From: Methylococcus sp. Mc7
Lineage (GTDB): Bacteria; Pseudomonadota; Gammaproteobacteria; Methylococcales; Methylococcaceae
Direction of reading: 5' to 3'
Length of the DNA: 64,000 nt
Assembly: GCF_019285515.1 (NCBI RefSeq)
Contig: NZ_CP079095.1
Coordinates: 310,001-374,000, forward strand
In this document: positions 8,352-16,933 of the stretch, piece by piece
How the letters are laid out: the number at the start of each line of letters is the position of its first letter
Numbering within the stretch: position 1 is the stretch's first letter
Position numbers and translations under genes: made by a program
The notes under the pieces: model-generated
Told to the model about the DNA's origin: nothing
The model's database searches: none
Seen by the model: the letters and a program-made list of their open reading frames with translations, nothing else

Positions 8352-9269
8352 TCACACTTGGTAAGCGCTCCTCTTGGGACAGTGCCGCGCAATACCGGCG
8401 CGGACGAGTTCCGCGATCCGCAGTGCGCCGGGACCCGCGGCGTCGCGGTCGGCGAAGATCAGGTAGAGAGTCGCCCAACGCTCCGCGCCCTCCCGAAGCG
8501 GCAGCGGTTTCAGCTCGCCGGCCTCGAGCTCCTTCCGGATGATATCCTCGGCATACCATGCGTAGCCGAGCCCCATGCAGGCGGCGCGTATGGAGGTCTC
8601 CTTATGGGTCACCGTCCAGCGCCGTTCGTTAAGCCAGCCGGGGGTACGGCTCCGTTCGCGGCCGGAATCGCGCACCACCAGATGGCGGTGTTGGCTCAAG
8701 TCCTCGAGGGTCAGCGACCGGCCGAGCCGGTGCAGGGGATGATCCGGGTGTGCCGCGGCGATGAAGCGCACCCGCATCACCGGATCGCCGACGAATCCGG
8801 GCGGCATCGACGACCCGATGGCCAGGTCGGCGCGGCCCTCCAGCAAGGCCTCATCGGTACCGCTCAGCACCGATTCGATCAGTTCGACGCGGGTTTCCGG
8901 CTGCTCTTCCGCAAAGCGCGCGATGCACTCCAGCAACAGCCAAGTGGGAAAAATCGTGTCCACCGCGAGCCGCAGTTCCGGCTCCCATCCCGCCGAGAGG
9001 CCGGCGGCCACGCGCTCCAGTCGCAACGCCTCCTCCATCAGCATCTTGCCGCGCCGATACAGTACCTGCCCGCCGGCGGTGAGGACAGCCTTGCGCCCCT
9101 GCATTTCGAACACTTTGACGCCCAGGAGACGCTCGAGCTTCTGCACGGCGTAGGTCAGTGTCGACTGGCTCTTGTGCAGTTGATCCGCGGCGCGCGCGTA
9201 ACCGCCCGCCTCCACCACCGCGATGAGCGTCCGCCATTGGTCCAGCGTAATCTTCGGAAAAGCCGTCAT
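8352..9269 (-). CDS. LysR-family transcriptional regulator
   Basis: 305 aa with an N-terminal winged helix-turn-helix (WRTLIAVVEAGGYARAADQL, then KSQSTLTYAVQKLERLLG) and a C-terminal periplasmic-binding-protein-like effector domain (ELRLAVDTIFPTWLLLECI, DLAIGSSMPPG). It is divergent from azoR-doxX-pirin, with 102 nt between start codons, the usual arrangement for a LysR regulator controlling its neighbour. The likely inducer is a quinone or other electrophile, inferred only from the azoreductase and pirin genes. Confidence 0.88.
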   Translation of the reverse strand: MTAFPKITLDQWRTLIAVVEAGGYARAADQLHKSQSTLTYAVQKLERLLGVKVFEMQGRKAVLTAGGQVLYRRGKMLMEEALRLERVAAGLSAGWEPELRLAVDTIFPTWLLLECIARFAEEQPETRVELIESVLSGTDEALLEGRADLAIGSSMPPGFVGDPVMRVRFIAAAHPDHPLHRLGRSLTLEDLSQHRHLVVRDSGRERSRTPGWLNERRWTVTHKETSIRAACMGLGYAWYAEDIIRKELEAGELKPLPLREGAERWATLYLIFADRDAAGPGALRIAELVRAGIARHCPKRSAYQV

Positions 9270-9270
9270 A

Positions 9271-9284
9271 ATTATCGATATAAT
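9271..9284. promoter_or_regulatory. Palindromic operator candidate for the LysR regulator
   Basis: ATTATCGATATAAT is a near-perfect inverted repeat (ATTAT-CGAT-ATAAT) immediately before the lysR start, in an AT-rich 102-nt divergent region with two further ATCGAT copies. It fits a LysR site (A/T-rich arms, T-N11-A spacing) and its position suits autorepression. No binding evidence exists. Confidence 0.5.
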
Positions 9285-9371
9285 CGATCTATATAACAGA
9301 GATAATCGGCTTTTTTATCGATCAAATCAATTGTTCAATAGGGTCACCTGATATCCCAAAGGAGGTACGTT

Positions 9372-9974
9372 ATGAACACCCTATTGCAGATCAACACCAG
9401 TCTGTTTTCGGAAGAGGGGCACTCGTCGCGCCTGGCGCACAGGTTGGTACGGGCCTGGCGGTCGCGGCACCCGGAAGACCGCGTAATCGTGCGCGACTTG
9501 GCGAAAGACCCTCCGCCCCACCTCACGGCGGAGCGGGTTCGGGCTTTCGCCACGCCGCTCGACGCACGCACCGGCGAACAGCGGGCCCTCGCCGCTTATT
9601 CGGATGCATTGATCGACGAGCTGCAACAAGCGGACGTCATCGTGCTGGGACTGCCGATGTACAACTTCGGCGTACCATCGGCGCTCAAGGCCTATTTCGA
9701 CCACGTAGCGCGGGCCGGTGTTACCTTCCGCTATACCGGGAACGGGCCGGTTGGCCTCCTGGGCGACAAGAGGGTCTTCGTGCTGGCCACGCGCGGCGGA
9801 GTTTACCGCGGTGCGGCAAAGGACACGCAGACCGTCTACGTCGAAGACTTTTTCAACTTCGTAGGTGTCGGCGACGTCCGGTTCATCTACGCGGAGGGAC
9901 TGAATCTCGGCCAGGAGCGACAACATGCCACCCTGGCGGAAGCCCATGCTCAGATTGACCGCTTGGTCACCTGA
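9372..9974 (+). CDS. azoR: FMN-dependent NADH:quinone/azo oxidoreductase
   Basis: 200 aa, preceded by a near-perfect AGGAGG six nucleotides from the ATG. Flavodoxin-like fold with LLQINTSLFSEEGHSS (phosphate loop), GLPMYNFGVPSALKAYFDH and FRYTGNGPVGLLGDKR, all diagnostic of the AzoR/acyl-carrier phosphodiesterase-like family. It reduces quinones by two electrons and azo dyes in the cytoplasm. First gene of an operon with a DoxX protein and a pirin, divergent from a LysR regulator, so a defence against quinones or electrophiles is likely. Confidence 0.9.
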   Translation: MNTLLQINTSLFSEEGHSSRLAHRLVRAWRSRHPEDRVIVRDLAKDPPPHLTAERVRAFATPLDARTGEQRALAAYSDALIDELQQADVIVLGLPMYNFGVPSALKAYFDHVARAGVTFRYTGNGPVGLLGDKRVFVLATRGGVYRGAAKDTQTVYVEDFFNFVGVGDVRFIYAEGLNLGQERQHATLAEAHAQIDRLVT

Positions 9975-10007
9975 TTGACTGTCGAGTCATCTACGCGGAG
10001 TGCCTCT

Positions 10008-10421
10008 ATGAACCCCTTGAATACATTCGCTGAATTCTTCGGCCGCAGCTTTCTGGCAGCGATCTTCCTGATTTCCGGCTTGGGCAAGCTCGGCCATTAC
10101 GCCGGGACGCTAAGCTACATGGCTTCCGCCGGCGTGCCGGGGGAGCTGCTGCCCGCCGTGATCGTGCTGGAAACGGCCGGCGCTCTCGCCGTCGTCATCG
10201 GTTGGCGGACGCGGCCCGCCGCGCTGGCGCTGGCGGGCTTCAGTCTTCTGGCGGCCGTGATCTTCCACACCGACTTCCAGGATCAAATCCAGAGGATCCT
10301 GTTTCTGAAGAACGTCGCGATCGGCGGCGGGTTCCTGCTGCTGTTCGTCCACGGCGCCGGTCCCTGGAGCCTGGACGCCCGGCGTACGGCGGCCCTCGCA
10401 CCGGCAACCCCGAGCAAATGA
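10008..10421 (+). CDS. DoxX family inner-membrane protein
   Basis: 137 aa from the ATG at 10008 (GGAG upstream), beginning 33 nt after azoR. Four hydrophobic segments fit the DoxX four-helix fold: SFLAAIFLISGLGKL, LLPAVIVLETAGALAVVIG, ALALAGFSLLAAVIF and NVAIGGGFLLLFVHG. DoxX-type proteins are membrane partners of redox and thiol-stress enzymes; the exact activity here is unknown. It sits between azoR and pirin in one operon. Confidence 0.85.
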   Translation: MNPLNTFAEFFGRSFLAAIFLISGLGKLGHYAGTLSYMASAGVPGELLPAVIVLETAGALAVVIGWRTRPAALALAGFSLLAAVIFHTDFQDQIQRILFLKNVAIGGGFLLLFVHGAGPWSLDARRTAALAPATPSK

Positions 10422-10434
10422 CGGAGGACTTCCC

Positions 10435-11286
10435 ATGACCACCCGGACTCTCGACTGCGTCATCCCTTCCGTCGCCGCCTCCGACGGTGCCGGGGTGAAG
10501 CTGCGGCGCAGCCTCGGCAGCTCGCAGGCGCTGCGCCATGATCCCTTCCTGCTGCTGGACGAATTCTTTTCGGACGATCCGGACGATTACATCCGCGGAT
10601 TCCCCGCGCATCCGCACCGAGGCTTCGAGACCGTCACCTACATGCTCGACGGCCATATGCGCCACGAGGACAGTATCGGTCACCGCGGCGATCTCGGTCC
10701 CGGCGACGTGCAGTGGATGACCGCCGGGCGCGGGATCATCCATTCCGAGATGCCGCAGCAGACCGAGGGCCGGATGCGCGGCTTCCAGCTCTGGATCAAC
10801 CTCCCGGCCCGGGAAAAAATGAAGCCGGCCGCCTACCGCGACATACCGGCGCGCGAGATACCGACCGTGGCGCTGGAAAACGGAGGCGAGGTCCGTGTGA
10901 TCGCGGGCACGCTGATTGCGGACGAGCATCGCGTCTCCGGTCCGATCCAGGGCTTGAGCACCGAACCGCTGTATTTCGACGTGCATATTCCGGCCGCCGC
11001 CGTCTTCACGGCTCCCGTCCCCGCGGGCCACAATGGACTCCTCTACCTTTACGACGGCACGGCGACCGTCGGCGGCGACCGCCAGGCACTGCCGCCTCGC
11101 GATGCCGGGCTTCTCACGAAGGGGGAAACGGTCCGCGTCGAAGCCGGACCGCAAGGTGCCCGCTTTCTCCTGCTCGCCGGGAGACCCCTGAGGGAACCCA
11201 TCGCCCAGCACGGCCCCTTCGTGATGAACACCCGGGAAGAGATCGAGCAGGCACTGGCAGATTACCGGGACGGCACTTTGGCTTGA
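10435..11286 (+). CDS. Pirin family protein (bicupin, possible quercetinase)
   Basis: 283 aa. The N-terminal cupin carries the pirin metal motif HPHRGFETVTYMLDG followed by H and E ligands in GDVQWMTAGRGIIHSE; the C-terminal cupin contains LYLYDGTATVGG. Family members bind Fe(II) and some open quercetin or other flavonoids, while others act as redox sensors. The length is typical of the YhhW/pirin group. It begins 13 nt after the DoxX gene, so the three genes form an operon. Confidence 0.92.
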   Translation: MTTRTLDCVIPSVAASDGAGVKLRRSLGSSQALRHDPFLLLDEFFSDDPDDYIRGFPAHPHRGFETVTYMLDGHMRHEDSIGHRGDLGPGDVQWMTAGRGIIHSEMPQQTEGRMRGFQLWINLPAREKMKPAAYRDIPAREIPTVALENGGEVRVIAGTLIADEHRVSGPIQGLSTEPLYFDVHIPAAAVFTAPVPAGHNGLLYLYDGTATVGGDRQALPPRDAGLLTKGETVRVEAGPQGARFLLLAGRPLREPIAQHGPFVMNTREEIEQALADYRDGTLA

Positions 11287-11458
11287 TCGGCCGGACCTTC
11301 TCGTGATCGCCATACGGGCGACATCATCCCGTAAATCTTCCCCGCCAGACTGAAGCCCGCCACGTTCGGACCAGACCAAAAACGGGCTACGGCGTGACAC
11401 CCCCCTGGCTCACGCCGGCGTGGCATTCTTGCCGGGATGGGCGGGAGATTTCCAAAGT

Positions 11459-11495
11459 CCCGCAGTCGCTTCGCGCGACTGCGGGCTTCTTTTTT
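11459..11495 (+). terminator. Intrinsic terminator between pirin operon and Gln-rich gene
   Basis: An 11-bp perfect stem, CCCGCAGTCGC (11459-11469) with GCGACTGCGGG (11475-11485), five-base loop, then CTTCTTTTTT. It lies 173 nt after pirin and just beyond the stop of the convergent Gln-rich gene. The T-run favours plus-strand termination, but the stem may serve both directions. Confidence 0.85.
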
Positions 11496-11511
11496 ACCGG
11501 TTCTCTATGTC

Positions 11512-11922
11512 CTACTGCTGGGGCTGCTGCTGTTGCATTTGCTTTGCGCGTAATGCTCCGCCCAACAACATCGCAGCTCCCCGTCGCTTCTCCGTCTGCT
11601 GGATATTTTCCTGGGCGTTATCGTAAGCCTGGGCCCGTTGACTATGGACCTGCGACCCCGTCAACTGACGCTGATAAGTCTTTTCCGCCGAATATTGTTG
11701 ACGGCTTTGCTGGTTCGCATTCTGGTTCTGTTGCGCCGACTCCTGCATGCTTTGGAGGTTTTCCTGTCGAGACTGCTGCATCTGCTCCGCGCTCTGCTGG
11801 CGTTCCTGTTGCGCCTGCTGCGAGGACTGCTGCACTGCACCCCCGAAACCGCGAGCTTGAACCACAGTGCCGAACAGCACGCCAGCCAAGCCCAAAATCG
11901 CGCTTGAATATTTGTAATTCAT
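11512..11922 (-). CDS. Secreted Gln-rich low-complexity protein of unknown function
   Basis: 136 aa. The N-terminus is a clear signal peptide (KYSSAILGLAGVLFG then VVQARG). The rest is dominated by Gln with Ser, Glu and Asn, in runs such as QQSSQQAQQERQQSAEQMQQ, and ends with a short hydrophobic patch (RGAAMLLGGALRA) and a poly-Gln tail. The composition suggests an extended or coiled-coil periplasmic or surface protein. I recognise no domain. It stands alone, between a terminator and a 350-nt gap. Confidence 0.65.
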   Translation of the reverse strand: MNYKYSSAILGLAGVLFGTVVQARGFGGAVQQSSQQAQQERQQSAEQMQQSRQENLQSMQESAQQNQNANQQSRQQYSAEKTYQRQLTGSQVHSQRAQAYDNAQENIQQTEKRRGAAMLLGGALRAKQMQQQQPQQ

Positions 11923-12273
11923 GATTCCACCTGGGTCTGTGGATGGGCATAGGAAATGGACCTTTCACCGTTGGCGATCGGCCGGCATGGATTCTATCAA
12001 CAGGTGGCGCGGCTGAGTGCAGCTCCGGGTGCGTCGACCGCCAGGTGCCAGGACATCCAACGTCTTGGACCGGGGGGACTTTCGCCCATTCGAGAACTCG
12101 TTTTTTGTTCCTGTTTCGAGCAGGGTAGAAACCGAACGGCAACCCTGGGCCGACGCCGGTCACCAGGACATCACGAAGGTGGAAAAATAGAATGGGGTAT
12201 CGGCCAAAAAGCCGAGGGCTCATCCGTCATCGGGCATACGGTTGCTGCCTCAATTTTCGGCTTGTTGATTTCA
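11923..12273. other. 351-nt intergenic region upstream of the Gln-rich gene
   Basis: It should contain the promoter of the Gln-rich protein gene and the downstream flank of tRNA-Glu. I see no supported ORF, RNA or repeat in it; open frames crossing it run through the tRNA and are not credible. Confidence 0.4.
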
Positions 12274-12349
12274 TGGCGTCCCCAGGGGGATTCGAACCCC
12301 CGTCGCCGCCGTGAGAGGGCGGTGTCCTGGGCCTCTAGACGATGGGGAC
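12274..12349 (-). tRNA. tRNA-Glu (anticodon CTC)
   Basis: A 76-nt cloverleaf with encoded CCA: acceptor GTCCCCA/TGGGGAC, D-arm with GTCTAGAGGCC, anticodon stem CCGCC/GGCGG around loop CTCTCAC (anticodon CTC), and T-arm GGGTTCGAATCCC. The sequence closely follows known proteobacterial tRNA-Glu. It lies 100 nt downstream of cmoA on the same strand. Confidence 0.95.
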
Positions 12350-12449
12350 AAATTTGGAGAGTTGGCAGCCCCGGAGGCATCCGGACGCCGCGCAACCGTC
12401 TTGAGGAGGGCGAAGAATACTACAAAACCGCATGCATCTCCATATGCCC

Positions 12450-13178
12450 TCACTTGACGGCCACGATGCCGACGAAGTTGTACCATTTGAAGAACACGTC
12501 GACGTAGCGGAAGCCGGCCAACTTGAGCATCTCGAGATTCTCCGCCAGCTTGTACGGCACCAGGACGTTTTCCAGGGCCTCGCGCTTCTGGGCGATCTCC
12601 AGTTCGGTATAGCCGTTGCGCTTCTTGAATTCGTAGTAGTACTTGATGAAGGAACGATTGAAGAGGGAGCTCTCGCCCAGTACTTTCTCCACCAGAACCA
12701 GCGCGCCGTTTTCTTCCAGCCCATCATGTATGGCCTTGACCAGCCGGTCGCGGTAGAGCGGGCGGACGAACTGCAGGGTCAGTATCATCAGGGCAATCGA
12801 CGCTTTCTCCATGGCGATCCCCTGGTTCAGATCGGCACGGACCAGCTCGACGGCGTTGGCGAAAACGTGCCCGGCCATCTTGGCGCGGCATTTCGCCAGC
12901 ATCTCTTCGGAGTTGTCGACCCCCACGAGAATAAGCCCGCGCGGCCCGATCGCCCGGTCCAGGCCGATCAAGGTGGTACCCGTGGAGCAGCCGAAATCGT
13001 AGATGCGGGTGTCCGGCGCGGCGAAGTCGCCGGCCATTTCGGCGATCATGCGCTGCAGTTCGGCATAGAAGGGCACCGAGCGCTCCAACATGTCGTCGAA
13101 CACGGTCGCGACGCTCTCCCCGAAGCCGAAGTCGTCGAGAAACGACTGCGACTGCCTGTAAATTTCGTCTTTAGACAT
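12450..13178 (-). CDS. cmoA: Carboxy-S-adenosyl-L-methionine synthase
   Basis: 242 aa from the ATG at 13178. It matches CmoA along its length: DFGFGESVATVFDDMLERSVPFY, the SAM-binding motif IYDFGCSTGTT, VGVDNSEEM, LTLQFVRP, and the conserved NGYTELEIAQKREALENV. CmoA converts SAM and prephenate to carboxy-SAM, which CmoB uses to make 5-oxyacetyluridine at wobble position 34 of tRNA. No cmoB is present in the window. It is divergent from pcnB. Confidence 0.88.
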   Translation of the reverse strand: MSKDEIYRQSQSFLDDFGFGESVATVFDDMLERSVPFYAELQRMIAEMAGDFAAPDTRIYDFGCSTGTTLIGLDRAIGPRGLILVGVDNSEEMLAKCRAKMAGHVFANAVELVRADLNQGIAMEKASIALMILTLQFVRPLYRDRLVKAIHDGLEENGALVLVEKVLGESSLFNRSFIKYYYEFKKRNGYTELEIAQKREALENVLVPYKLAENLEMLKLAGFRYVDVFFKWYNFVGIVAVK

Positions 13179-13251
13179 TGAGTTACGGATTTCATCGAAC
13201 GGCGTAAAAGCCGCATGGGTCGCTCGATTGAGCCGGTCTTTCACCTGGGTT

Positions 13252-14664
13252 ATGATTCATATACAACTTCCTATAACCAAACAACCAACAAATCCTCTGG
13301 AAATCTTCGCCTTCATCAAACGGTTGACCGGTGCGTTGCGCCCCGCCGCCGCGGCAGCACCGGATCCCGTTGCCACCGGCCCGCGGATTTATTCCCGCTC
13401 CGAACATTCGATCTCGCGCACGCTGATCAGCGACAATGCGCTGAAGGTGCTCTATCGCCTGCGTAAAGCGGGCTATCAGGCCTACCTGGTCGGCGGCTGC
13501 GTGCGCGACCTGCTGCTGGGGCGGGAGCCGAAGGATTTCGACGTGGTCACCGATGCCCACCCCGAGGAAATCAAGGCCGTTTTCCGGAACTGCCGGCTGA
13601 TCGGGCGCCGCTTCCGCCTTGCCCATGTGCATTTCGGCGAGGAGATCATCGAAGTCGCCACCTTCCGCGCCCTGACCCGCGAGCCGCACGACGAGCATGT
13701 TACCGAAGACGGACGCATTCTGCGCGACAACGTCTACGGCACCATCGAGGAAGACGCCTTCCGGCGCGATTTCACGGTCAATGCGCTGTATTACAACATC
13801 GGCGACTTCTCGGTGATCGATTACGTCGGGGGCATGGACGACCACCGCAACGCGTCGCTGCGGCTGATCGGCGACCCCGAACAGCGCTACCGCGAGGATC
13901 CGGTGCGGATGCTGCGGGCGATCCGTTTCGCGGTGAAGCTCGGCTTCACCTTGCATCCGAGCTGCGCCGAGCCGATTCACCGTCTGGCGGACCTGCTGCG
14001 CGACATTCCGGCGGCCCGGCTCTACGACGAGATCGTGAAGCTGTTCCTGGCCGGCTACGCGGTGCAGACTTTCGAGCAGCTTCGCCATTTCCGGCTGTTC
14101 GGCTCGCTGTTCCCGGAAACGGAAAGCTGCCTGGCCCGCGAAAGCGGGGGATTCCCGCTTACCTTCGTGGCCAAGGCTCTGGAACGCACCGATCAGCGCG
14201 TCCAGGAAGACAAGGCGGTCGCGCCCTATTTCCTGTTCTCCGCCTTGCTGTGGGAGCCGGTGCGCAGCCGGGCCGAAGCCCGGATCGCCGAGGGCGAAAA
14301 CGCCATCGTGGCCTATCAGGAGGCGGCGTCCGAAGTCATCTCCCGCCAGACCCGCCACACGGCTTTCCCCAAGACGATCGGGATCCCGATGCGGGAAATC
14401 TGGCTGCTCCAGTCCCGCTTCGACAAGACGCAAGGGGGGCGTCCTTTCCGCCTCCTCAGCCATCCGCGTTTCCGTGCCGCCTACGACTTCCTGGTGCTGC
14501 GCGCCGAGACCGGCGAAGCCGAACCGGAGCTGGCGGAATGGTGGACCCGCTTCCAGTCCGCCGACGAGGCCGAGCAGAAGGCCATGACCCGCACCGGCCG
14601 CAGGCCCGGCGGAAAATCCAGGCCCCGGAAACGGCGCAGGCGCGCGCCGGTAGCGGCGGCCTGA
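13252..14664 (+). CDS. pcnB: Poly(A) polymerase I
   Basis: About 470 aa. Class II nucleotidyltransferase head with GGCVRDLLLGREPKDFDVVT (Gly-Gly and DxD metal motif), RRDFTVNALYYN and RYREDPVRMLRAIRFA, followed by the PcnB neck/body and a basic Arg/Lys tail (SRPRKRRRRAP) that favours poly(A) polymerase over CCA-adding enzyme. It adds poly(A) to RNA 3' ends to promote decay. The start is uncertain: ATG at 13252 is used, but similarity begins near IFAFIKRLTG. folK follows 12 nt after the stop. Confidence 0.88.
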   Translation: MIHIQLPITKQPTNPLEIFAFIKRLTGALRPAAAAAPDPVATGPRIYSRSEHSISRTLISDNALKVLYRLRKAGYQAYLVGGCVRDLLLGREPKDFDVVTDAHPEEIKAVFRNCRLIGRRFRLAHVHFGEEIIEVATFRALTREPHDEHVTEDGRILRDNVYGTIEEDAFRRDFTVNALYYNIGDFSVIDYVGGMDDHRNASLRLIGDPEQRYREDPVRMLRAIRFAVKLGFTLHPSCAEPIHRLADLLRDIPAARLYDEIVKLFLAGYAVQTFEQLRHFRLFGSLFPETESCLARESGGFPLTFVAKALERTDQRVQEDKAVAPYFLFSALLWEPVRSRAEARIAEGENAIVAYQEAASEVISRQTRHTAFPKTIGIPMREIWLLQSRFDKTQGGRPFRLLSHPRFRAAYDFLVLRAETGEAEPELAEWWTRFQSADEAEQKAMTRTGRRPGGKSRPRKRRRRAPVAAA

Positions 14665-14676
14665 CCCTTTCCGGGA

Positions 14677-15174
14677 ATGAGCGGCGAACGCAAGGCTTAC
14701 ATCGGTCTCGGCGGCAATCTCGGCGACGCGGCCGAAACCGTGCGGACGGCCCGGCGGGCGATCGGCACCGCGCCCGGCGTGCGGGAACTCGCTTTTTCCA
14801 GCCTTTACCGCAGTGCTCCGATGGGACCGAGCGGCCAGCCGGACTACGTCAACGCCGTCATGGCCGTCGCCACGACGCTCGCGCCGCCGGAACTGCTGCA
14901 AGCCCTGCAGCGGATCGAGCAGACCCACGGCCGCGTCCGCACCGGCGAACGCTGGGGACCCAGGACGCTCGACCTCGACCTGCTGCTCTACGACGACCTC
15001 GTGCTCGACACGGAAACCCTGACGATACCGCATCCCGGCATCGCCGAACGGGAGTTCGTGCTGTATCCGCTGGCGGAAATCGCGCCCGACCTCCACGTTC
15101 CCAGCCGGGGTCCCTTGCGGGAGCTGGTCCGGAACTGCCCGCGCAGGGGCCTTACGGTCATCGCCCATGACTGA
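14677..15174 (+). CDS. folK: 2-amino-4-hydroxy-6-hydroxymethyldihydropteridine pyrophosphokinase
   Basis: 165 aa, the usual HPPK size. Motifs: AYIGLGGNLGD, SSLYRSAPMGPSGQPDYVNAV, and RWGPRTLDLDLLLYDD with the Mg-binding acidic pair, then IPHPGIAEREFVLYPL. It transfers pyrophosphate to hydroxymethyl-dihydropterin in folate synthesis, giving the substrate for FolP encoded nearby. It overlaps panB by 8 nt, the pcnB-folK-panB-panC order common in gammaproteobacteria. Confidence 0.95.
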   Translation: MSGERKAYIGLGGNLGDAAETVRTARRAIGTAPGVRELAFSSLYRSAPMGPSGQPDYVNAVMAVATTLAPPELLQALQRIEQTHGRVRTGERWGPRTLDLDLLLYDDLVLDTETLTIPHPGIAEREFVLYPLAEIAPDLHVPSRGPLRELVRNCPRRGLTVIAHD

Positions 15175-15976
15175 TCCGGTGACTCTGCCCAGCCTGCTCG
15201 CCATGAAGCGGCGGGGAGAAAAGATCGCCTCCCTCACCGCCTACGACGCATCCGCCGCGTCCCTGCAGGACGAGGCCGGCATCGAGGTCATCCTGGTCGG
15301 CGACTCGCTCGGCAACGTCATCCAGGGCCAGCCCACCACCCTGAGCGTCACGCTCGACCACATGGTGTACCACACCGCCTGCGTGCAGCGGGCGGCGCGG
15401 CGCGCCCTGGTGCTGACCGACCTCCCCTTCCTGAGCTATTGCACCCCCGAACAGGCGGCCCATAGCGCCGCCCGGCTGATCCGCGAAGGCGGCGCGCAGG
15501 CGGTCAAGCTGGAAGGCGGGCGGGAGCGGCTCGGCATCGTCAGGTTCCTGACGGAGCAGAACGTTCCGGTATGCGGCCATCTGGGCCTGCAGCCGCAAGC
15601 CATCCACCGATTGGGCCGTTACGCGGTGCAGGGCCGCGACGCCGAATCGGCAAGCCGCATGATCGAAGACGCCTGCCTGCTGGCCGAAGCCGGCGCAATG
15701 CTCCTGGTGCTCGAATGCATCCCCTGGGAGCTGGCCCAGGAAATCACCGCCGCCGTCGAAATTCCCACCATCGGCATCGGCGCCGGCCGTCATTGCGACG
15801 GCCAGGTCTTGGTCTGGCAGGACATGCTGGGCATGAGCGCGCAGCACCTGCGCTTCTCCAAGGACTTCCTCGCCGGCCATGCGGACATTCGAGGGGCGAT
15901 CTCGGCTTATGTGCGAGAGGTCAAGGCCGGCACCTTCCCGGGCGACGAACACAGCTTCGGCCGCGACGGCCCATGA
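15167..15976 (+). CDS. panB: 3-methyl-2-oxobutanoate hydroxymethyltransferase
   Basis: 269 aa. SLTAYDASAASLQDEAG, VGDSLGNVIQG (Mg ligand Asp), DHMVYHTACV, KLEGG, HLGLQPQ and LVLECIP (catalytic Glu) identify PanB. It uses 5,10-methylene-tetrahydrofolate to make ketopantoate, first step of pantothenate synthesis. It overlaps folK upstream and shares an ATGA with panC downstream, so the three genes are translationally coupled. Confidence 0.96.
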   Translation: MTDPVTLPSLLAMKRRGEKIASLTAYDASAASLQDEAGIEVILVGDSLGNVIQGQPTTLSVTLDHMVYHTACVQRAARRALVLTDLPFLSYCTPEQAAHSAARLIREGGAQAVKLEGGRERLGIVRFLTEQNVPVCGHLGLQPQAIHRLGRYAVQGRDAESASRMIEDACLLAEAGAMLLVLECIPWELAQEITAAVEIPTIGIGAGRHCDGQVLVWQDMLGMSAQHLRFSKDFLAGHADIRGAISAYVREVKAGTFPGDEHSFGRDGP

Positions 15977-16833
15977 GAATCGTCCGCACGAAAACGGAAC
16001 TGGAAGCCGCCCTGGCACCCTGGCGGGCGGCGGGTGACAGCATCGCCTTCGTGCCCACCATGGGCAACCTGCACGCCGGCCACCTCCACCTGGTCGACAC
16101 GGCGAAGACACGAGCCGCGCGGGTGGTCGTCAGCATCTTCGTCAACCCGACCCAGTTCGGGCCCGGTGAGGACCTCGCCGCCTATCCCCGCACGCCCGGG
16201 CAGGACATCGAACGGCTCCGCGACCATCAGGCCGACCTGCTGTATCTGCCCGACGCTGCCGACGTCTACCCCGACGATGGCCAGCCGACGACCTTCGTCG
16301 AAGTGCCCGGCCTGTCGGAGCAGCTCTGCGGAAAATTCCGGCCCGGCCATTTCCGCGGCGTCGCCACCGTGGTCTGCAAGCTGTTGAACCGGGTACGGCC
16401 GGACCTCGCCCTGTTCGGCGAAAAGGACTTTCAGCAACTGGCCGTCATCCGCAAGATGGTGCGCGACCTCGACATGCCCGTGACGATCGTGGGTGTCCCG
16501 ACGGTGCGCGAGCCCAGCGGCCTGGCCATGAGTTCCCGCAACGGTTATCTCAGCCCGGAGGAAAAGGAACGCGCTTCCCTCATCTTCCGCACGCTGAACC
16601 GGGCCGCCGAAGCCGTGCGCGAGGGTGAGCGGGATTACCCGCGCATCGAGCAGGAAGCCGCCGAGGCGCTCGAAGCCGGCGGCTTCTCGGTCGATTATGT
16701 CAGCATCCGGCGACAGCGGGACCTCGCTGCGCCTTCGGCAGAGGACGATGCGCTCGTGATCCTGGCGGCAGCGCATCTGGGCAGGGCAAGACTGATCGAC
16801 AACATCCTGATTTCCCTGGACCCAACCCATTGA
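15973..16833 (+). CDS. panC: Pantothenate synthetase
   Basis: 286 aa, beginning in the ATGA overlap with panB. FVPTMGNLHAGHLHLV (HIGH-like nucleotide motif), SIFVNPTQFGPGEDL, FGEKDFQQLAVI and VREPSGLAMSSRNGYLS are PanC signatures. It joins pantoate and beta-alanine with ATP. Last gene of pcnB-folK-panB-panC; panD, which makes the beta-alanine, follows after a 100-nt gap with its own promoter. Confidence 0.96.
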   Translation: MRIVRTKTELEAALAPWRAAGDSIAFVPTMGNLHAGHLHLVDTAKTRAARVVVSIFVNPTQFGPGEDLAAYPRTPGQDIERLRDHQADLLYLPDAADVYPDDGQPTTFVEVPGLSEQLCGKFRPGHFRGVATVVCKLLNRVRPDLALFGEKDFQQLAVIRKMVRDLDMPVTIVGVPTVREPSGLAMSSRNGYLSPEEKERASLIFRTLNRAAEAVREGERDYPRIEQEAAEALEAGGFSVDYVSIRRQRDLAAPSAEDDALVILAAAHLGRARLIDNILISLDPTH

Positions 16834-16870
16834 TGAAATGGATTGTTTCCGATTCTCCACAGTCGCCGGA

Positions 16871-16899
16871 TTGCTACGCTCCTGTCCATCCGGCATAAT
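16871..16899 (+). promoter_or_regulatory. Sigma-70-type promoter for panD
   Basis: TTGCTA (16871-16876), 17-nt spacer, CATAAT (16894-16899), with the panD ATG 35 nt downstream. Four of six and five of six matches to the consensus elements. Confidence 0.6.
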
Positions 16900-16933
16900 C
16901 CCACGCCCTGATCAGACCTGACAGGTACGCTCA

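Noticed and set aside
11956-12507. Plus-strand ORF of 183 codons
   Set aside because: It runs through tRNA-Glu and the 3' end of cmoA and has no similarity to known proteins.
13192-15237. 681-codon antisense open frame opposite pcnB and folK
   Set aside because: Mirrors the third-position GC bias of pcnB-folK; no domain, and the sense-strand proteins are unmistakable.
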